From the NCBI GenBank assembly GCA_000402775.1, contig AQSC01000059.1:1-64000 (forward strand): a stretch of 64,000 nt of DNA, written 5' to 3'. The translations under genes were made by a program, and so were the position numbers. Shown here one piece after another: positions 17,861-26,224 of the stretch. How positions within the stretch are numbered: the stretch's first letter is position 1; each line of letters begins with the position of its first letter. Source of the DNA: Euryarchaeota archaeon SCGC AAA252-I15. Its GTDB lineage: Archaea > Altiarchaeota > Altiarchaeia > IMC4 > SCGC-AAA252-I15. The notes below the pieces were generated by a model, which was given only the letters and a program-made list of their open reading frames with translations, did no database searches and was not told the DNA's origin.

Positions 17861-19963
17861 ATGAGAAATACTAAAAAATTGGACATTCTGGTTTTGATTA
17901 GTTGTTTTATTTTGATGGGAACAATGCTAGTGAGTGCTGAAGTTACAATCTCAACTAATATTGCTATGTCAGAGACCACAACAACTGTCTCAGCTACGAC
18001 AACTACCATTCCACCGACCGAAACAACAACTTCAACCACGTACCCTTCTTGGGAAACAACAACTTCAATCACGTACCCTACAACAACTTCGACTATATTC
18101 CCCCTAACAACTTCAACGACAATAACTGTTCCAGCTACAACAACAACCACAACCGTGCCACCAACTAACGAAATCCTCTTTTGTAATCCTGCTTGGATTA
18201 AACCAAATACTGGAGAATTAAGTTGTACATCAATAATTGATGTATATGCTAAAGTTGGTGAATTAGACAATCAAACAGTAACTATTTCTGATGCAGCACC
18301 TAGCATGGTTATAATGACACGTTTTGGCGAGAATTATTCTGGATTAAGAGTTGTTGGACGGAGTGATAGAGTACATGGAAGTCAAGAGATGTGTTTAATG
18401 ATTCGTGCTGATTCAAATGAGGATGGCATATACGAAAAAGAGGTTACTAATTATTGTTGGGGTACCGTTCCATCAAATTATTCTTTTGACTCTAGTTTTG
18501 ATGTTTCTGAGACAGGATCATCTATGCCTCTACTATTCTATCCTCCAACAGGTGTGATAGCAGTAGATTATATAGCTCCGGTAATGACTACATTAACCGT
18601 CACTGGCCCATATCCAACTAACCCCCTAGTAGGAGAGTCATTTACGATAAGGGTAACCAATGAAGCAGGAGACCCATTGCGTTTCATAAGAGTGGTCATA
18701 AGCCCCGGCCTGCACATAGCCACGTCAGATTCCGACGGTTACGCGAAATTCACGATAAGTACCCCCGGAACATACACGGCTGCTGCGGCATCAACCCAAT
18801 ATGATGATGCAACCCCAATAAATGTTGTGGTATACGAGAGGCCCTCACTCTCCGTTTCAGTAGCCCCAACCGAACCTAAAATCGGGGACACAGTAACGAT
18901 TACGGTGACGTCAGAAGATGGCGATCCAGTAAAGAAGGCGGATGTAAACGTCATCTACTTGGGGCCTGAAGCGAGAGTGAACTACAAGGTCTTCTACGGA
19001 GACACTGACGAGAACGGAGAATACCAGTTCACTCCAACAAAAGAAGGTGACTACCCGATAACGGTTGTAGCGACACGCTACAGGGAGGCGGAGTTAACTG
19101 TGTCAGTAAAGTCCCGTGTTGTTACTACAACGACGGTTCCTGTGACAACAACTGTCCCAGTTACAACAACTAGCATTCTACCGACCACAACAACCATTAT
19201 AGTTTCAACCACAGCAATACCACAACCAATTGACTCAGACAATGATGGAGTGACAGATGATATAGATGCATGTCCAAACACGCCACAAAATTGTAATGTT
19301 GATTCAAGAGGTTGTGAGATAGACACAGACAAGGATGGAATCTGTGATGGAGTAGATCAGTATCCAAGCGATTACGACAATGATGGTGTTGCGTCGAATA
19401 TTGATTGCAACGACAACGATCCAAGCGAAATAAGAATCAAGGGCAATTGTGAAGTGCCGAATGTCATGGCACCGCACATCTACTCAAGAGTAGTGGATGC
19501 TGAAGTTGGCAAACCAGCGAGCATGATCGTTGACATACTAAACCCGATGGACAATCCAAATATTGAGGTTCAGGTTATGATAGATGTTCCAGATAACGTA
19601 AATGTGTTTGGCACAGATCTATCTAGTGGTGCGGCAACATACACTGGAATGTATAATGTTCCACCAGGAGAAAGTTATCCAGTTAAGATAGAATTTACAT
19701 CATATGTCGATGGCGATTACGGTATTGGAGTTACCTACCTGTGGAAGGTGAAGGGTGAAACGACGCTACATAAACTTACCGGTGTGAGGAAGATAGTGCA
19801 TATCACACCTGCTGGAGTAACGCAACCACCGGCAGAAGTACCGACCAAGCCAATTTGGGAAAGTCCTATAGCATTGATAGCGGTTATTGCCGTAGTATGT
19901 CTTGGAATTGGGGTAATCCTCGGCATGAGACGGAAACCCCCAAAGGTAACTGTTGAGGAGTAG
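17861..19963 (+). CDS. Mosaic surface protein: Thr-rich linkers, Ig-like modules, thrombospondin-type-3 Ca repeats, membrane anchor
   Basis: 700 residues from the ATG at 17861, chosen for its GGGGGT site and because it opens the signal peptide (1-28). A Thr-rich segment (about 40-105) leads to an unknown domain and then an Ig-like module (about 245-330) nearly identical in wording to the one in the protein at 3565. A second Ig-like module, another Thr-rich linker and thrombospondin-type-3 repeats (about 456-523; SDNDGVTDDIDACP, DTDKDGICDGVD) follow; the latter bind calcium. A C-terminal beta domain and a transmembrane helix at about 668-688 complete it. The start of the gene is AT-rich while the shared module is not, which points to mosaic origin. 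Likely a calcium-stabilised envelope protein. Confidence 0.85.
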   Translation: MRNTKKLDILVLISCFILMGTMLVSAEVTISTNIAMSETTTTVSATTTTIPPTETTTSTTYPSWETTTSITYPTTTSTIFPLTTSTTITVPATTTTTTVPPTNEILFCNPAWIKPNTGELSCTSIIDVYAKVGELDNQTVTISDAAPSMVIMTRFGENYSGLRVVGRSDRVHGSQEMCLMIRADSNEDGIYEKEVTNYCWGTVPSNYSFDSSFDVSETGSSMPLLFYPPTGVIAVDYIAPVMTTLTVTGPYPTNPLVGESFTIRVTNEAGDPLRFIRVVISPGLHIATSDSDGYAKFTISTPGTYTAAAASTQYDDATPINVVVYERPSLSVSVAPTEPKIGDTVTITVTSEDGDPVKKADVNVIYLGPEARVNYKVFYGDTDENGEYQFTPTKEGDYPITVVATRYREAELTVSVKSRVVTTTTVPVTTTVPVTTTSILPTTTTIIVSTTAIPQPIDSDNDGVTDDIDACPNTPQNCNVDSRGCEIDTDKDGICDGVDQYPSDYDNDGVASNIDCNDNDPSEIRIKGNCEVPNVMAPHIYSRVVDAEVGKPASMIVDILNPMDNPNIEVQVMIDVPDNVNVFGTDLSSGAATYTGMYNVPPGESYPVKIEFTSYVDGDYGIGVTYLWKVKGETTLHKLTGVRKIVHITPAGVTQPPAEVPTKPIWESPIALIAVIAVVCLGIGVILGMRRKPPKVTVEE

Positions 19964-19967
19964 AACA

Positions 19968-20567
19968 GTGAAGAAGATAACTCTTGAGGGAGAGGGAGAA
20001 CTGAGAATAAAACGAAAGCGAGGAAAAGTTACAATAATCAGGAAGGAGGGTTTTTATCTATCCCCAAAAATGCTGAATTACATGCAAATTAGGACAGAGG
20101 GCGTGTTTAGACCAGGTCAAAAGGACATTGAGGTTGTTTATGCGTTATCTGGAACACACATGAAACCAGACAGACTACATACGTTTGCGAGCAAACTCTT
20201 GCTCTATGACTCTAATACAGAAGAGGCTAAGGTAAATGTATCAGATATCTTGAGTCATGTAATTGATGAACCAAGAAAAGACACGCCAGAGTTGCTTATA
20301 ATCGTTCATACACACCCTGAAGGAATACCGGAGCCCAGCGAATACGACCTAGAGTTTTTCAGGTCAAGCGAGAAGGCAATAAAGAAAGAATTTCCTAAAA
20401 TGAAGGTATTATATGGTGTGCATGCGATTAGTGGGGGCGATCGTCCTATAGGGCAGAAAGAACCAGAGAGAGTTAAGCTAAATACTGTAAAGTGGAGCAG
20501 CATAACCCATGAACATGAAGTTAGTTTTTACAATTCAGGTGGAAAAACTGTCGAGGTGGTAATATGA
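19968..20567 (+). CDS. JAB/MPN (JAMM) domain protein, putative metalloprotease
   Basis: 199 residues from GTG 19968, preceded by TTGAGGAG at good spacing and just after the previous stop. The JAMM zinc motif is visible as HTHPEGIPEPSEYD (H-x-H, then Ser and Asp at the expected distance), with an upstream acidic region that could supply the catalytic Glu. Such archaeal proteins include enzymes that remove SAMP-type ubiquitin-like modifiers or process precursors, but many are uncharacterised. It overlaps the following winged-helix gene by four bases and follows the surface-protein gene by four, so the three form an operon. The substrate is unknown. Confidence 0.75.
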   Translation: MKKITLEGEGELRIKRKRGKVTIIRKEGFYLSPKMLNYMQIRTEGVFRPGQKDIEVVYALSGTHMKPDRLHTFASKLLLYDSNTEEAKVNVSDILSHVIDEPRKDTPELLIIVHTHPEGIPEPSEYDLEFFRSSEKAIKKEFPKMKVLYGVHAISGGDRPIGQKEPERVKLNTVKWSSITHEHEVSFYNSGGKTVEVVI

Positions 20568-21073
20568 GCAATATTGAAAAGTTAATGGAATTGCTAAAGA
20601 CGAAAGGCGAAAAAGGTGAAGAACTTGCAGGAAAAATTAACTCTTTGTTAGCTAATGAGCAATCTGAAGAAATTTTTCTGGCACGTCTAAATGAAATACG
20701 GAAAGAAATTTTTACCCTAAAGCAGGAGATAATAATCAGTGCAAAAGAAAAGGCTATCAGAGGTTATGTCTTAGAACAAAAGAAACCACCAACTACAAGT
20801 GAGATATCCAAAGCATTGGGTAAGAAGTACAAGAGCTTACAACATAGGACACACGCATCTGTGGTTGTAAACTCATTAACAGGTAAAGGAGTGCTAGGAA
20901 AATTCAGGATAGGCCACAGTTATTACTTTACAAGCCCGGAGGGGGCTGTGAAACAGGTGATTGCCCAACGAAATGAGATACCAGAAGATTGTAATAGAGT
21001 TAAAGTGAGTGTGGAAACAGGATTACCACTGGCTACAATAAATTCAATATTAAAGAGACTGATGGTGGGCTAG
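20564..21073 (+). CDS. Coiled-coil plus winged-helix-like protein
   Basis: 169 residues; the start overlaps the JAB gene stop (ATGA). The N-terminal ~60 residues are helical and probably coiled coil (IEKLMELLKTKGEKGEELAG...EIRKEIFTLKQEIIISAKE). Residues ~65-125 look like a winged helix: PPTTSEISKALGKKYKSLQ, then VNSLTGKGVLGKFRIGHSYYF as the last helix and wing. A second HTH-like element ends the protein (VSVETGLPLATINSILKRL). Possibly a regulator of its own operon; no family name can be assigned. Confidence 0.6.
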   Translation: MSNIEKLMELLKTKGEKGEELAGKINSLLANEQSEEIFLARLNEIRKEIFTLKQEIIISAKEKAIRGYVLEQKKPPTTSEISKALGKKYKSLQHRTHASVVVNSLTGKGVLGKFRIGHSYYFTSPEGAVKQVIAQRNEIPEDCNRVKVSVETGLPLATINSILKRLMVG

Positions 21074-21130
21074 AAAAAGGGTTCCTTTTGGAAAATTTTT
21101 ACAATTGATTGAAAGAAATGATTGACTCGA

Positions 21131-22183
21131 TCAGTAACTCAGATTCTCCCAGTATTTGTCTCCACTAATCCTTTCTCCCACGTCGACGTCGTAGAATCCT
21201 CCCACAGGCTCAAGGTGTTCTGGAGTATTCTCCCATACCGTCCTAAGCGCGCTTCGCACCATCTCAACTCCCTTTTTCGTAAGCTTTCCCAATGGCCTCT
21301 TACACGTTAACTCTTGCATTCCAAGCCCGCACATCATGGTTTTCACTGGAACCGGGTTCGGAAACTTGTAGGTGGTTTTCACGGTGCTTCCGTCAGGGAG
21401 TGTTATCTCCTCTTCGGTTGAGATGCCGACTACATTGAAAAGCGGTTGTAGTGCGTTGTCGATTATACGGGCATCATCAATCTTTCCGGCAAGTATCTGT
21501 CGAACGTATTTTTCAATCGCACCTGGAGTAATATTCGAAATAACAGAGATCACTCCAGAAGCGCTAATACCCTCGTCAGTCATCATGGAAAAAGTGTTCG
21601 GGTCATCGCCAGACAATATGTTGAAGTCGTCGTCCATAAGTTTCCTAGTCCAAATCATCCGATCAAAATCACCAGTAGCCTCCTTAACAGCCACGATATT
21701 TGAGTGCTCACTCCTAAGTATCGCAAGATCCTCGGGCTTTAAGGCTGTAACACTTCTTCCAGGAATGACATAAGGTATGATATCCAAGTCGGGGAATTTC
21801 TCCGCGACAGTCGAGTAATACTCCCTCCTAAGCCAAAGGCTTCCAGGCTTGTTGTAGTAGCAGTCTACGAGCAAAACCGCGTCAACTCCACAATCCAAAG
21901 CCTTCCCGGTTTCGTAAACTGCTTCATCAGTGGAATTAGACCCAGTACCAGCCAAAACGAGAGCCTTCCCTGAAGCAAGTTCACTTACCTTCTCAATGAC
22001 TTGAGCGTGCTCTTCATGGGTGACTGTTGCAGACTCGCCAGTGGTTCCCATGGGAAGTAGCCCGGTCAAACCCTCTTTTACCTGAAAGGCCACGTTCCTT
22101 CCAAGCTGATTCCAGTCAACCGTATGATCGTCTTTGAATGGGGTCACAAGCGCCGTCCAGCATCCAGTGTACTTGTCGTTCAT
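21131..22183 (-). CDS. dapA: Dihydrodipicolinate synthase family protein
   Basis: 350 residues, about 55 longer than usual because of a C-terminal extension (KKGVEMVRSALRTVWEN onward). DapA condenses pyruvate and aspartate semialdehyde, the first committed step of lysine and diaminopimelate synthesis. The TIM-barrel motifs are present: WTALVTPFKDD, LLPMGTTGESATV, the Tyr-containing VDCYYNKPGSL, and the Schiff-base Lys in NIVAVKEATGDFDRM. The family also contains N-acetylneuraminate lyase-like aldolases, so the exact reaction is not certain. lysA at 57 kb supports a lysine role. It overlaps the small gene upstream by four bases. Confidence 0.88.
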   Translation of the reverse strand: MNDKYTGCWTALVTPFKDDHTVDWNQLGRNVAFQVKEGLTGLLPMGTTGESATVTHEEHAQVIEKVSELASGKALVLAGTGSNSTDEAVYETGKALDCGVDAVLLVDCYYNKPGSLWLRREYYSTVAEKFPDLDIIPYVIPGRSVTALKPEDLAILRSEHSNIVAVKEATGDFDRMIWTRKLMDDDFNILSGDDPNTFSMMTDEGISASGVISVISNITPGAIEKYVRQILAGKIDDARIIDNALQPLFNVVGISTEEEITLPDGSTVKTTYKFPNPVPVKTMMCGLGMQELTCKRPLGKLTKKGVEMVRSALRTVWENTPEHLEPVGGFYDVDVGERISGDKYWENLSY

Positions 22184-22335
22184 TCCTCAGCCTCTTTACT
22201 GTGTTTCATGCGATACAATATGATCGGTAATACTCCCCCGCGAAGGTCGTCAAATTCTTCTGCAGTAAGATTTAGGATTCTATCTCCCTCCTTGAGCAGC
22301 CAATCACCAGTATCCTTATTCTCAAAGATTTCCAT
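22180..22335 (-). CDS. Small conserved-looking protein upstream of dapA
   Basis: 51 residues starting at ATG 22335, which has a near-perfect AGGAGGGG ribosome-binding site six bases upstream. The product (MEIFENKDTGDWLLKEGDRI...) is a compact acidic protein with alternating charged and hydrophobic residues. I do not recognise it. Its stop overlaps the dapA start (ATGA), so the two are translationally coupled, and it may be a leader or partner protein. Confidence 0.7.
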   Translation of the reverse strand: MEIFENKDTGDWLLKEGDRILNLTAEEFDDLRGGVLPIILYRMKHSKEAEE

Positions 22336-22417
22336 GAAATCCCCTCCTAAAGCATTAGCTTTGGGAGTATAAAATAAGGTCGTTTTTAAAATACGCAACC
22401 ACCATATATTAAGCGAA
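22336..22417. promoter_or_regulatory. Divergent promoter between the dapA pair and glmS
   Basis: For glmS, GTTTTTAAAATACG ends about 25 bases before the ATG at 22418. For the minus-strand pair, the reverse complement of GAGTATAAAATAAGG is a TATA box about 30-40 bases before the ATG at 22335. The two promoters sit back to back within 82 bases. Confidence 0.55.
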
Positions 22418-24190
22418 ATGTGTGGGATAGCTGGATACGTTGGTGGGAAGAATGCACCTGAAATACTTTTTGACATGCTAAAGCGCTTGGAATATCGGGG
22501 GTATGATTCAGCTGGTATTGCGTGCATCACTGGGGAAGAAATCATCATACCAAAAGATAAGGGGAAGGTTGATGAAGTTCGAAGTAAAATCAAGCCCGAG
22601 GAATTAGATTCGAAAATTGGGGCGGGCCACACCCGTTGGGCAACACACGGCCGACCATCACAACTTAATGCACACCCCCACTTAAGTCAAGACCGGAAAA
22701 TTGCTGTGGTACACAACGGCATTATTGAAAACTTTCAGGAATTAAAAGAGGAGCTTATAAAACACGGCTTTAAGTTCCAATCCGAAACTGATACCGAGGT
22801 TATCGCACACTTGATTGAACTTTATTACGAGGGGGACTTGCTCGCCGCTTTTAAGAAGGCTCTTCACCGGCTCCACGGGAGCTTTGCGTTGACTGTGATT
22901 TCACTGCACGAGCCCGATAAAATCCTGGTGGCACGAAACGAAAGCCCGCTCCTACTAGGTGTGGGCAAGCAAGAAAACTACGTAGCCTCTGATGCGCCCG
23001 CATTTTTACCTTATACTAAAAAATTGGTCATTTTAGAGGATATGGACTACGGAGTAATCACGAAAAAATCCATCGAATTGTGGAATTTATCAACGGGTAA
23101 GAGAATCAAACCCAGAGTCGAAGAGATTAAATGGGATGTTGCGGAAGCGGAAAAAGGCGGTTTCCACCACTTTATGCTCAAGGAAATCATGGAGGAGGCT
23201 GACGCGGCAAAAAAAGCATTCAGTGGGCTAAGAGACTGTGTCAATGAAATTACTACTGAGCTTACCGCTAGAAAGCGTATCTATCTCGTCGCATGCGGTA
23301 CCGCTTACTATGCCAGTATGGTCGGTAAATATACTCTCGAAAACTTTGGCATTCAGGCAGAATCAGTCGTCGCATCTGAATTCAGGTACTCCACATTAAA
23401 CACGATTGATGATAATTGTGCCGTAATCGCGATATCACAGTCTGGGGAAACTGCAGATACGTTAGCCGCGGTCAAGGGTGCGAAATCGCGCGGAGCTTAT
23501 GTTGTGGGCATCATCAATGTAGTGGGTTCTTCGCTCACCCGTATAGCCGATAAAACAATCTACATCCACTCCGGCCCTGAGATAGGAGTAGCATCCTCGA
23601 AGGCTTACATAGGCCAGCTTGTCTGCCTTATTGGTTTAACCTTAAGTGTTGCCCTGCAAAAAAAAGCAATTTCTGAAGTGGAAGCCAAGGCGCATCTTAA
23701 GGAGTTGTCGGAAATCCACGAAAAAATATCCCTTATCTTGGGTGACGACAGCATCAAGGATCTTGCAGAAAAATACGCAAACACTAAAACTTTTTTCTAC
23801 ATCGGACGCAAACAAAACTACCCGACAGCATTGGAAGGCGCCCACAAGCTAAAAGAGATCAGTTATGTTCATGCCGAAGCATATCCTGCGGGGGAGTTAA
23901 AGCACGGCGCCAACGCACTACTTGAGTCTGAAGTAGTCGTTATCGCAGTATTGTCTACTGACGAGCTCGGAAAGAAAATGCAATCCAACATCCAGGAGAT
24001 GGCAGCTCGGGGAGCTTCCGTTTTGACCGTGGGGCCTAAGGGCGTCTTCAAGGTCCCTGAAGTGAATCCCTTGTTCGCACCCATACTGGATATAGTCCCC
24101 CTCCACTTGTTCGCCTACTATATTTCAGTGCTTAAGGGATTAGACCCGGACAAGCCGAGAAACCTCGCCAAGAGTGTAACTGTCGAATGA
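22418..24190 (+). CDS. glmS: Glutamine-fructose-6-phosphate aminotransferase (isomerizing)
   Basis: 590 residues. GlmS makes glucosamine-6-phosphate from fructose-6-phosphate and glutamine, the entry to UDP-GlcNAc. Cys2 of MCGIAGYVGG is the N-terminal nucleophile of the glutaminase domain (about 1-230; RYGYDS-like EYRGYDSAG, HTRWATHGRPS, HNGIIENFQEL). Two SIS domains follow (CGTAYYASMVG, ISQSGETADTLAA, EISYVHAEAYPAGELKHG). It ends on the nearly invariant KSVTVE. UDP-GlcNAc would suit N-glycosylation of the many Asn-x-Ser/Thr-rich surface proteins here. Confidence 0.97.
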   Translation: MCGIAGYVGGKNAPEILFDMLKRLEYRGYDSAGIACITGEEIIIPKDKGKVDEVRSKIKPEELDSKIGAGHTRWATHGRPSQLNAHPHLSQDRKIAVVHNGIIENFQELKEELIKHGFKFQSETDTEVIAHLIELYYEGDLLAAFKKALHRLHGSFALTVISLHEPDKILVARNESPLLLGVGKQENYVASDAPAFLPYTKKLVILEDMDYGVITKKSIELWNLSTGKRIKPRVEEIKWDVAEAEKGGFHHFMLKEIMEEADAAKKAFSGLRDCVNEITTELTARKRIYLVACGTAYYASMVGKYTLENFGIQAESVVASEFRYSTLNTIDDNCAVIAISQSGETADTLAAVKGAKSRGAYVVGIINVVGSSLTRIADKTIYIHSGPEIGVASSKAYIGQLVCLIGLTLSVALQKKAISEVEAKAHLKELSEIHEKISLILGDDSIKDLAEKYANTKTFFYIGRKQNYPTALEGAHKLKEISYVHAEAYPAGELKHGANALLESEVVVIAVLSTDELGKKMQSNIQEMAARGASVLTVGPKGVFKVPEVNPLFAPILDIVPLHLFAYYISVLKGLDPDKPRNLAKSVTVE

Positions 24191-24258
24191 CTTGGTGAGG
24201 GATTGAGCGAATGCATGTGAGCGAGGCAGATCTTGTGAAAAGTGTCCTGGTTGAGTGA
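24191..24258 (+). repeat. Short insert with possible second copy of the glmS 3' tail
   Basis: After the glmS stop come about 40 bases containing GAGCGA twice (24205-24210 and 24219-24224) followed by GCAGA. Then comes a sequence encoding L-V-K-S-V-L-V-E and a stop at 24256-24258, which mirrors the real glmS ending L-A-K-S-V-T-V-E. The two tails agree in 6 of 8 residues but poorly at third bases, so this is an old or foreign copy, or chance. A 15-codon frame (ATG 24211) includes the copied tail. The next gene ends immediately after, on the other strand. Confidence 0.45.
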
Positions 24259-24849
24259 CTAATTCATTTTTCGTTTCTGGGAACGGGTTCTAATCCTGCT
24301 AAACTCCATTTTCGATAATCCAATTTCCCTTGTAAGGATTTGCCTGCCTTCTTTTATCAGAGTCTTTGCTACTTCAGGCTCAATGCCCCAGCGCTCGGAA
24401 ATATCATCGACTGAATCACCATCCATCCACGAGCAAGTAACTCGCATGTTCACCTCAATCTCAGGTTGCTCTTTTCCAATTCGCTCCACCTGATTCTGAA
24501 TCGCTTTTTTCCGAAAAGCTAAAATATCCTCTTCTGAAAGATTGGCGTCTTTCTGCAACATTATCATCCCCCTCCGGACGATTTGGCGTATGGTATCAAG
24601 ACTTACCCCCTCATCCCTTCCGATTTTCGCATATCCAAAACCCTTCAGAAGCCAAGCCTTCACACGCCTTTCATAATCCTCCTTATCTAATGACTGCTCA
24701 AAAGTCATCTTTTCCATTATCTTCATAAAACACTCCTCCGGAGTCTCTCCCAGAATAAGCGCACTCTCATTCATTAATGCCCTTTCCACGGGCCCGGGGC
24801 TTGGATCAATAACAACTCGCTCCTTACTCCTTTTCCTAAAGATTGCCAT
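24259..24849 (-). CDS. Hypothetical protein with two helix-turn-helix-like segments
   Basis: 196 residues, no clear family. Two segments read like helix-turn-helix units of sigma-region-4 type: GFGYAKIGRDEGVSLDTIRQ and GDSVDDISERWGIEPEVAKT, each followed by a basic or amphipathic helix. The N- and C-termini are basic (FRKRSKERVV, RTRSQKRKMN). Probably a cytoplasmic nucleic acid-binding protein or regulator. It is divergent from the phosphoesterase gene with a 40-base shared upstream region. Confidence 0.6.
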   Translation of the reverse strand: MAIFRKRSKERVVIDPSPGPVERALMNESALILGETPEECFMKIMEKMTFEQSLDKEDYERRVKAWLLKGFGYAKIGRDEGVSLDTIRQIVRRGMIMLQKDANLSEEDILAFRKKAIQNQVERIGKEQPEIEVNMRVTCSWMDGDSVDDISERWGIEPEVAKTLIKEGRQILTREIGLSKMEFSRIRTRSQKRKMN

Positions 24850-24889
24850 TTAATTCAGTATTTATTCCTAATGAGTAATTTAATACACA

Positions 24890-25585
24890 ATGAATATTTT
24901 ATGCATCGCAGACATCCACGGCGACCAGGATGGACTGGTTCTCGCGCGCAACTTCGTAGTACAGCGGGACATTACAACTTCGGATGTAGAAGATATAGAC
25001 TACATAATCCTAATGGGCGACTACAGCGTCGGCTTCAAGGATCCGAAACAAAATCTGATCGACACAAAATACGCCCTAGAATTTCTGAAAGACGATGCTA
25101 AACTTCTCACCATGCCCGGAAACTGTGATCAACCAGAAATCGTCGACATAATGAAAAAACATGATATGAACTTCCACGAAAAAGTAGTCGAATTAGACGG
25201 AACCTCATTTATCGGGCTTGGAGGAAGCAATCCAACACCATTCGAAACACCAATGGAACTGAGCGAAGAAGAAATAAGTGAGAAATTAACGAAACTCTTC
25301 GAACAGGCAAAAACAGAAAAAATAGTATTAGTAACCCACTTCCCACCGAAAGACACTAAATGCGATAGAGTACCTTCAGGAGCGCACGTAGGCTCAACAT
25401 CCCTCCGAAAAATAATCGAGGATAAAAGACCATCCGCGTGCATATGCTCGCACATTCACGAGTCGGCGGGGGAAGAAGACTTCATTGGGGAGACTAAAAT
25501 AGTGAATGTTGGCATGTTATCCCACGGAAATGGAGTTGTCATCAAGACGAACCCATTTGAAGTGGAACACGTAAAAATCAAATAA
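24890..25585 (+). CDS. Calcineurin-like metallophosphoesterase
   Basis: 231 residues. All blocks of the metallophosphoesterase fold are present: DIHGDQDG (D-x-H), ILMGDYS (GD), MPGNCDQPE (GNxD), LVTHFPP (H) and CSHIHESAG (the G/S-H-x-H block). These bind two metal ions and hydrolyse phosphomonoesters or diesters. The size suits the small archaeal YfcE-like group. The substrate is unknown. Confidence 0.88.
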   Translation: MNILCIADIHGDQDGLVLARNFVVQRDITTSDVEDIDYIILMGDYSVGFKDPKQNLIDTKYALEFLKDDAKLLTMPGNCDQPEIVDIMKKHDMNFHEKVVELDGTSFIGLGGSNPTPFETPMELSEEEISEKLTKLFEQAKTEKIVLVTHFPPKDTKCDRVPSGAHVGSTSLRKIIEDKRPSACICSHIHESAGEEDFIGETKIVNVGMLSHGNGVVIKTNPFEVEHVKIK

Positions 25586-25594
25586 AATCTGATT

Positions 25595-26191
25595 TCAAGC
25601 TTTCCCCCGGGAATGACCCGACACTATTCCCGACGCAATCAAATGCGCAACCCGTATCGGCTCGGGAATAAGGCTTCTAGTAGAAGAAATAATTATTATC
25701 TTTTTCGCATCCTCAAGATCTAATCCCGCGCATTGCATGTAAATGAACTTGTTTTTCCCAGTCTCGACTTTCACCGGCTCCCCGGCATTTTTAATGATTC
25801 TAGACCTCTCAATCTTTCGGTCAATATTATCTAAAGCCTTGTCTATCTCCTTGAAATCCGGTTTCTTTCGGACGACAACTATCACGGGCAAACCCGTCTC
25901 CTTGTAAACCCGTTTTATGTCTACAAGGTTGAATCCCCCGAAACCCAGGCCGTCAAGCATTATCACCCTCAAATCCTTGAAACTGCAATTGTTTACGAGC
26001 TCGATAACCTTTTTTGTCGCGTCGAGTCCGTCAACCAAAATTTTGGTTGAGAGTACTCCGTCAATAAAGTTTCCACCCCGAAACACGGTTCCGACGACGA
26101 TTACTTCCTTATCACCTCTTTTAAAGGGTCCGTCATCCAAACCTAAAATTCTGACTTCCTTTTTAATCCTGTAAAAACGAATTTTTTTCAT
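25595..26191 (-). CDS. DUF99 family protein (endonuclease V-like UPF0215)
   Basis: 198 residues matching the archaeal DUF99/UPF0215 family, which is distantly related to endonuclease V. Typical features are RILGLDDGPFKRGD at the N-terminus (the Asp of the predicted active site), VVGTVFRGGNFIDGVLST, VIMLDGLGFGGFNLVDI and ARRIKNAG-like SRIIKNAGEPV. The role is unknown; a nuclease or RNA-processing role is only predicted. It is divergently transcribed from the HerA-like gene. Confidence 0.88.
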   Translation of the reverse strand: MKKIRFYRIKKEVRILGLDDGPFKRGDKEVIVVGTVFRGGNFIDGVLSTKILVDGLDATKKVIELVNNCSFKDLRVIMLDGLGFGGFNLVDIKRVYKETGLPVIVVVRKKPDFKEIDKALDNIDRKIERSRIIKNAGEPVKVETGKNKFIYMQCAGLDLEDAKKIIIISSTRSLIPEPIRVAHLIASGIVSGHSRGKA

Positions 26192-26224
26192 TTATTTAAC
26201 TATTTGAAATACTTTTCTTATATT

